Shown here piece after piece: positions 59,630 through 64,000 of a stretch of 64,000 nucleotides of DNA. Each line of letters starts with the position of its first letter. Within the stretch, counting starts at the first letter, position 1. The position numbers and the translations under genes were made by a program. The notes beneath the pieces were generated by a model that was given only the letters and a program-made list of their open reading frames with translations, was not told the DNA's origin and searched no databases. Source of the DNA: Bacteroidales bacterium (GTDB lineage: Bacteria; Bacteroidota; Bacteroidia; Bacteroidales; UBA932). The stretch is taken from positions 221,320 to 285,319 of the forward strand of contig JAGCVJ010000010.1 of the NCBI GenBank assembly GCA_017962375.1, written 5' to 3'.

Positions 59630-62209
59630 ATGAGATACATTAATATACACTTCTATATTCTGCTGTTCTCAGCGACGTTTTTTCTCTCTGTCTGCAAGTC
59701 TTCTGCGCAGGATTCGCTGAACATCCCCAAGAGTCTAGAGGAAAGATATGACGCCTTTGCCAGGATTCTTTCTCCGGAGAAGGTTTATCTCCACTCTGAC
59801 AAAGACGTTTACGCGATAGGGGACACCATCTGGTTCAAGGGCTATGTGGCCAACGCTTCTGCGCTTTCCGAGTATCCTGAAAGCCGTTTCATCTACGTTG
59901 AGCTTGTTGGAAGCACATACTCCAGAAGCATTACATCGGGCAGATACGAGGAAATGAGCTATGTGATGCAGAGGGTGAAGATCCGTTACAGCGGGGGAGT
60001 GCTCCAGGGGCATATTCCGGTTCCGGAAGACGCCAATACGGGCTATGCAACAATCAGGGCTTTCACTTACTGGAACCTGAACGAGGAGCCCGATTTCCTG
60101 TTCTCCAAGACAGTATCCATAATAAATCCCGTTAAGGACAACTATGTGGAGGAACTAAAGGAAAAGAAACTCAGAGACAACTCTTTCTACGAGGAAATAG
60201 GGGCCGGCAACCCGTTTGACGAGAGGAAGCTGGTGCCTAAGTTTGACTGCCATTTTCTTCCTGAGAGCGGCCGTCTGCTTTCAGGCCGTGCCACCAGGAT
60301 AGGCGTCAAGATCATCAACGAGAATGGTCTGGGCCAGCAGGCTGACGGAAAGGTTTACAACCACAACAATGTTCAGGTAGCATCCTTCAGCACAGACGAG
60401 TACGGTTTCGGAAGCTTTGTTCTTACTCCTCAGAGCACGTCCGAGAAGTATTATGCAATGGTGAAGGATGTCAGGGGCACTTCCGAGAAGGTTTCTCTCC
60501 CGGCCGTGGATGCCGAGGGGGCAGCAATCACCATCAAGCCCGGGAAGGATATGATGGAAGCCTCAATGGCTGTCAGCAGCGGCCTCAGAGCTGAGAAGCT
60601 GAGGTTCATCCTCTGCTCCAAAGATGAAATCTACTATGACGAGCCGCTGGACAAAGTGCTGAGAGTCAATCTTCCTACGGAAGGAATGCCGGAGGGCGTG
60701 AACAATGCCGTAATCTGCGACGAAACCGGATACATTTACGCCAAGCGCCCGTTCTTTGTGATGCCTGATGGCAAGGAAATCAAATGCGACCTGTCTTACG
60801 AGACTAAAAAAGGAGCTGGTAAAACGCGTTTTCCGCGCCAGAAGGTTAACGTAACCGTTCCGATTGAAGGAGCGGGTGAGGGCGGCTCTTTCTCCGTATC
60901 GGTGACAGACAATGTTCTTGCGCCGGTCAATACCCAGAATGACAACATTGTTTCCTATATGTTCCTCTCATCTGAAATCAGAGGGAACGTGGAGAATCCC
61001 CAGAGATTCTTCTGCGACACCATTCCTCTGGAAAAGAGGATAGAGGATGTGGACCTGATGCTGATGACGCAGGGCTGGGAGTACTACGACCTGCCTTCCA
61101 TCCTTTCCGGGCAGTATCCTATGCCTAAGTTCGGCAGGGAATATGTGCAGTCTATTTCCGGCCAGGTTAAGAGGGGGCTTCTGAAGAAGCCTAAGGCATC
61201 TATGGTGGCTTTCCTGGCTCCTTCAATCAACTTCGCTGCAGTGGAGAAGATAGACAAGGAAGGGTATTTCGAGCTCAAGGACCTGAACTTCCCTGAAGGC
61301 ACCACCTTTATCGTGAGCGCCACAAATGTCAACAACAACCGCTCTTTGAAGCCGGTTATCTTCGAGGATTCTTTCGCCCCGATGACCAAGTTCATCTACA
61401 ATCGCGAGAAAGTGAAATACACTCCTGAGGTTTCCAAGATATTCCAGGACAATTATTACAATGCGGGAGGAGATCTTTCCTACCAGCTGAATTCCATAAC
61501 CGTTTACGGCAAGAAAAAGACCCTGTCGGGCATTTCTCCGCTCACAAACTGGGAGTTCAAGAGCGACCAGATAAGGGAGGGCAAGCGTCTTGAGCCGTAC
61601 AAGAGCTATGACCTTATCAACTATCTGGCAGAGACTTGCCAAGGTTTGAGGCTCGACCAGCAGGACGGAACCAGAGTTCTTTTGTGCAGGGTTCCGGCTT
61701 CTGCTTCCAACTGGAGCGTGGGAAACGACTGGGTGCCGATCAAGGTTTACATGAACGGCCTTGTGATGAGCGACTGGATGGAGCTGGAGGGCATGATGAT
61801 GGATGATGTTGAGGCTGTTGTCTATCTCAAGGGAATAGACGCCGCCCCGTTCACGATGGGGGAGATGGGCTATGGCACCAGCGCCAATGTAAGCGCTGTT
61901 CTGATAAAGACCAAGACTACTCATAACGTGCTCTGGCACGTGAGCTACGGAAAGCCTCTGGGCTGGCAGATACCTAAGAATTTCTATTCTCCGCGATACG
62001 ATGTGACCACCGGCTATATTCCTCCTCAGGGAACCGACAAGAGATCAACCCTTTACTGGAATCCTAGGCTCAAGGCGGACGCCGACGGAAATGTAAGGTT
62101 CGAGTTCTTCCACTCTGATCTTCCTGAAGACAATTACACCATTACGCTTGAAGGCGTAACCGCTGACGGAAAGCTGGTGTCAAAGCAGGAGGCTCTGATT
62201 AACCGTTAG
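59630..62209 (+). CDS. Large secreted MG2/carboxypeptidase-regulatory-like protein
   Basis: An 859-residue exported protein (signal peptide to about residue 27, KSSAQ). The N-terminal domain has the macroglobulin-2 pattern: EKVYLHSDKDVYAIGDTIWFKGYV, then GHIPVPEDANTGYATIRAFT. Repeated beta-sandwich segments follow, then a region like a TonB-plug or carboxypeptidase-regulatory domain near residues 600-720, and the ending ADGNVRFEFFHSDLPEDNYTITLEG. Such proteins are frequent in Bacteroidota and often sit beside outer membrane receptors, but the role is unclear. The ATG at 59630 is chosen over a TTG 6 bp earlier. It converges with the next gene, overlapping by 11 nt. Confidence 0.82.
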   Translation: MRYINIHFYILLFSATFFLSVCKSSAQDSLNIPKSLEERYDAFARILSPEKVYLHSDKDVYAIGDTIWFKGYVANASALSEYPESRFIYVELVGSTYSRSITSGRYEEMSYVMQRVKIRYSGGVLQGHIPVPEDANTGYATIRAFTYWNLNEEPDFLFSKTVSIINPVKDNYVEELKEKKLRDNSFYEEIGAGNPFDERKLVPKFDCHFLPESGRLLSGRATRIGVKIINENGLGQQADGKVYNHNNVQVASFSTDEYGFGSFVLTPQSTSEKYYAMVKDVRGTSEKVSLPAVDAEGAAITIKPGKDMMEASMAVSSGLRAEKLRFILCSKDEIYYDEPLDKVLRVNLPTEGMPEGVNNAVICDETGYIYAKRPFFVMPDGKEIKCDLSYETKKGAGKTRFPRQKVNVTVPIEGAGEGGSFSVSVTDNVLAPVNTQNDNIVSYMFLSSEIRGNVENPQRFFCDTIPLEKRIEDVDLMLMTQGWEYYDLPSILSGQYPMPKFGREYVQSISGQVKRGLLKKPKASMVAFLAPSINFAAVEKIDKEGYFELKDLNFPEGTTFIVSATNVNNNRSLKPVIFEDSFAPMTKFIYNREKVKYTPEVSKIFQDNYYNAGGDLSYQLNSITVYGKKKTLSGISPLTNWEFKSDQIREGKRLEPYKSYDLINYLAETCQGLRLDQQDGTRVLLCRVPASASNWSVGNDWVPIKVYMNGLVMSDWMELEGMMMDDVEAVVYLKGIDAAPFTMGEMGYGTSANVSAVLIKTKTTHNVLWHVSYGKPLGWQIPKNFYSPRYDVTTGYIPPQGTDKRSTLYWNPRLKADADGNVRFEFFHSDLPEDNYTITLEGVTADGKLVSKQEALINR

Positions 62210-62585
62210 CGGCCTCTTCCTCCTTTTCGGCTTCCTCGAATTCCTTGACGGTCTGCTTGATGAGCTTTTGGCGTTCTTCGCAGTCTTCCATCGGGATGAA
62301 AATCCAGTTCACGTGGTATTCCAGACCGGTTTCAGAGTAGCCGATTGCTCCCTCCAGGCTCACGTAGAAGAAACTGCGGTCTCCTTCCTTTCTCGGATGC
62401 TCGTCGTCCCATTTCTGGGCAAATCGCAGAACATCAAACATCTGGACAGGGGTGCCGTCGCTGGCCAGCCTCCAGGCAGGAACTTTCATAGAGGCGATGG
62501 CGAATGCCTGGACCATATACGGATAGTGTCCGGTAAAATACGCTTTCTTTGCCTCTTCCGGGGTGCATTTGTTTTTGTTATCCAT
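62199..62585 (-). CDS. Small acidic protein of unknown function
   Basis: A 128-residue cytoplasmic protein with strands WRLASDGTPVQMF, FFYVSLEGAIGYSE and LEYHVNWIFIPME, and an acidic C-terminal helix (EFEEAEKEEEA). I recognise no family. Its ATG lies 8 bp after the stop of the acidic-tract gene, so it is the downstream partner in that operon. A cognate regulator, chaperone or immunity protein is conceivable but is inference from order alone. Confidence 0.6.
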   Translation of the reverse strand: MDNKNKCTPEEAKKAYFTGHYPYMVQAFAIASMKVPAWRLASDGTPVQMFDVLRFAQKWDDEHPRKEGDRSFFYVSLEGAIGYSETGLEYHVNWIFIPMEDCEERQKLIKQTVKEFEEAEKEEEAANG

Positions 62586-62593
62586 AGTTATTC

Positions 62594-64000
62594 TTATTTG
62601 TTCTTGTTGTAGTAATTGGTGTACATCTGCTCAACTTTGGAGTTCTTCCAGTCGTTGAAATCACTTGTTATATGATGAGAAATGTTTTCGTCAGCCACGG
62701 TCATGTTGTCGTGTGCCCTGCTATAGATTTCACCGGAGGCGCCTTTGGCGGCGTTGGCAATCTTGTACATGTTGAATACGTTGTTTACGCTCATCTTCCC
62801 GCCGTAATTCTTGCCCACAACGCCGGTTCCATAGTCCGTGATTCCTCCCACAATTGTGCTGAACGCCACCTCTCCGGTCTTCTTGACCATCGATTCCTGG
62901 GCATGTTCTATAGATGATTCCAGGTCTTTTCCTCTGCTTAAGTCGTGGATTACGGTTTTTGTTCCCTCAAACCATACGGTTCCGGCTGCTGTGGCCACCG
63001 TTTGCTTGATCTGGCCTCCGCCGAATCCCTTCATAGCATCTCCCATCTCATTCTGGGCAACGGTTAGAGCTCCTTCGGCCATTCCGCCGATTGTGCCTGT
63101 AACCACGTTTCTGCCTTCCAGATAGGCTTCTTCAGCGCCCAGAAGGGTGGCCTTGGTAAAGTTGTGCCAGTTCTTGACCTGTCTTCCGGCCGGCCCCGTG
63201 CACTCGCCCAGAATGTTCACAGTGCCTTCTGCCACGTTGTCAACCAGTTCCGCGGATGCAATCTTTTCGGAGCACTCCAGTTCTACATCGCTGTAAATCT
63301 TCTGGATAGCCAGCTCGTTCTTGTAGACTTCCCTGTTTACAAAGCCCTTTATTGCCCTTTGGTTGTCTTTCTTGATGTCATCTATGTTCCTCTGGTTGCC
63401 TTTCTCGTCTGTGGTCTTGACTCCGTATTTTTCGGCCGTGTCAAGTATTCTCTGCTCACGGGCACGTTCAGCCTCGCTCTTTTCCTGCTCCTTCATCTCC
63501 TTCTCCACTTCCTTGTTTATCCTTTCCTGGTCGGAAGTGGTGCTGAATTTCTCGAAGTCTTTGTTGAAGGCTTCCTGGTACTTTTTGTTTATGGCATCCT
63601 GCTCGGCCTGAATTCTGGCCCTTTCAGCCTCATAGTCGTAGTCGTCTTCCTCAACTTCCTCTTCTGCTTCTTCTTTCGCTTCTTCTTCCGCCTCCTGAAC
63701 TTCTTCCTCTTTTGCTTCTTCCTCAGGTTCAGCTTCCTGAGCGGTTTCTTCAGGCTCATCGTCCTGACTATCGTCGGTTATATCATCATCGCGATCATCG
63801 TCAGCATCATCTTCTTCGGGCTCAGGTTCATCTTCTGGTTCTTCCTCCTCTTCGGCCTCTTCTTCTTCCGGCTCCTCTTCATCTTCCGTTTCTTCCTCTT
63901 CTTCGTTTTCCTCTTCACTTTCTTCTTCTTCTTCCGGTTCTTCACTTTCTTCAGTCTCCTCTTCCTGCTCTTCTTCCGATTCTTCTTCTGTTTCTTCTTC
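62594..64000 (-). CDS. Acidic-tract protein with Gly/Ala-rich C-terminal domain (5' end cut by window)
   Basis: The frame is open from the window edge to the stop at 62594 (468 codons visible), so the start lies outside. The first visible 120 or so codons (64000 to about 63640) are overwhelmingly Glu, with Asp, Ser, Pro and Ala, arranged as EEE, EEP and EES units. A short charged helical part with DDYDYEAE then leads to a coiled-coil-like basic/acidic stretch. The C-terminal 200 residues are Gly/Ala-rich and globular (GTIGGMAEGALTVAQNEMGDAMKG, VGGITDYGTGVVG), reminiscent of pore or toxin-tail-type sequences, without a recognised motif. No signal peptide can be judged. Confidence 0.7.
   Translation of the reverse strand, partial: EEETEEESEEEQEEETEESEEPEEEEESEEENEEEEETEDEEEPEEEEAEEEEEPEDEPEPEEDDADDDRDDDITDDSQDDEPEETAQEAEPEEEAKEEEVQEAEEEAKEEAEEEVEEDDYDYEAERARIQAEQDAINKKYQEAFNKDFEKFSTTSDQERINKEVEKEMKEQEKSEAERAREQRILDTAEKYGVKTTDEKGNQRNIDDIKKDNQRAIKGFVNREVYKNELAIQKIYSDVELECSEKIASAELVDNVAEGTVNILGECTGPAGRQVKNWHNFTKATLLGAEEAYLEGRNVVTGTIGGMAEGALTVAQNEMGDAMKGFGGGQIKQTVATAAGTVWFEGTKTVIHDLSRGKDLESSIEHAQESMVKKTGEVAFSTIVGGITDYGTGVVGKNYGGKMSVNNVFNMYKIANAAKGASGEIYSRAHDNMTVADENISHHITSDFNDWKNSKVEQMYTNYYNKNK

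Noticed and set aside
63640-64000. Highly repetitive GAA/GAG (CTT/CTC) sequence that could be a microsatellite or an array
   Set aside because: It stays in frame throughout with mixed codons (Glu, Asp, Ser, Pro, Ala) and no exact repeat unit, so it is coding for an acidic tract, not a CRISPR or simple repeat.
1-64000. Frequent TCGCGA palindromes near gene starts, for example at 9841, 46320 and 48660
   Set aside because: I noticed about 16 copies in 64 kb, close to the chance expectation for a 6-mer, and many lie inside genes.

Overview
The window looks like a chromosomal segment of a Bacteroidales (Bacteroidota) bacterium, probably a gut-type or uncultured relative. The evidence is a set of good matches to the Bacteroidota -7 promoter box TAnnTTTG just upstream of genes, rare Shine-Dalgarno sequences, many short lipoproteins, and families that are common in this phylum (DUF3667, DUF4332, DUF1460, DHHW/MBOAT pairs, C69 dipeptidase, DUF3990/DUF3791, MG2-type secreted proteins). 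There is no rRNA, no CRISPR array, no recognisable insertion sequence and no phage structural module. Two tRNAs are present: Arg-TCT and Lys-CTT.

Layout. 1-6.8 kb is a cell-surface glycan region: a membrane GT-C-like protein cut by the left edge, a GT4 glycosyltransferase, a DUF354 protein, a nucleotidyltransferase-like protein, a UDP-HexNAc dehydrogenase and a WlbA-type oxidase. The last two are consecutive steps towards a diacetamido-uronic acid. 6.8-12 kb holds a YdiJ-like FAD/Fe-S oxidoreductase, a membrane-anchored glutathione peroxidase-type enzyme, a uracil-DNA glycosylase-like protein, a lipoprotein and tRNA-Arg. 12.1-17.2 kb (minus strand) holds a lipoprotein, a DUF368 membrane protein, a TPR protein and an unusual ClpB that lacks the N-domain and carries a calcium-loop-like insertion. 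Upstream of clpB is a 480-bp non-coding stretch full of palindromes. 17.7-25 kb has queE, two tandem secreted C1 peptidases, an ATPase/nuclease-like protein, pssA and an M48 peptidase.

25-28 kb is a small accessory patch: an HTH-DUF3791 / DUF3990 / DUF3791 operon that looks like an ADP-ribosyltransferase toxin-antitoxin-type module, a lipoprotein, and a PAS plus macro-like fusion. 28-37.6 kb holds a TPR protein, tRNA-Lys, two DUF805 proteins, a DUF1460 amidase-like protein, a DUF47 protein with a phosphodiester-glycosidase-like lipoprotein, DUF3667, a serine protease and DUF4332. 37.8-40 kb is a second accessory patch (unknown protein, VWA protein, AT-rich ART-like orphan). 40-46.2 kb is a TolC/MacA/MacB export operon ending in a C69 dipeptidase.

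46.3-55.5 kb holds a methyltransferase, an Rpn/PDDEXK nuclease, secreted proteins with aspartate-rich loops, a BASS transporter, an HD hydrolase and a GntP transporter. 55.5-59.5 kb is an MBOAT plus two DHHW proteins, a polysaccharide O-acetylation cassette. 59.6-62.2 kb is a large secreted MG2-type protein. At the right edge an operon encodes a protein with a very long Glu/Asp tract and a small partner; the first gene is cut by the window end. All functional statements are from reading the sequence; no database search was possible.
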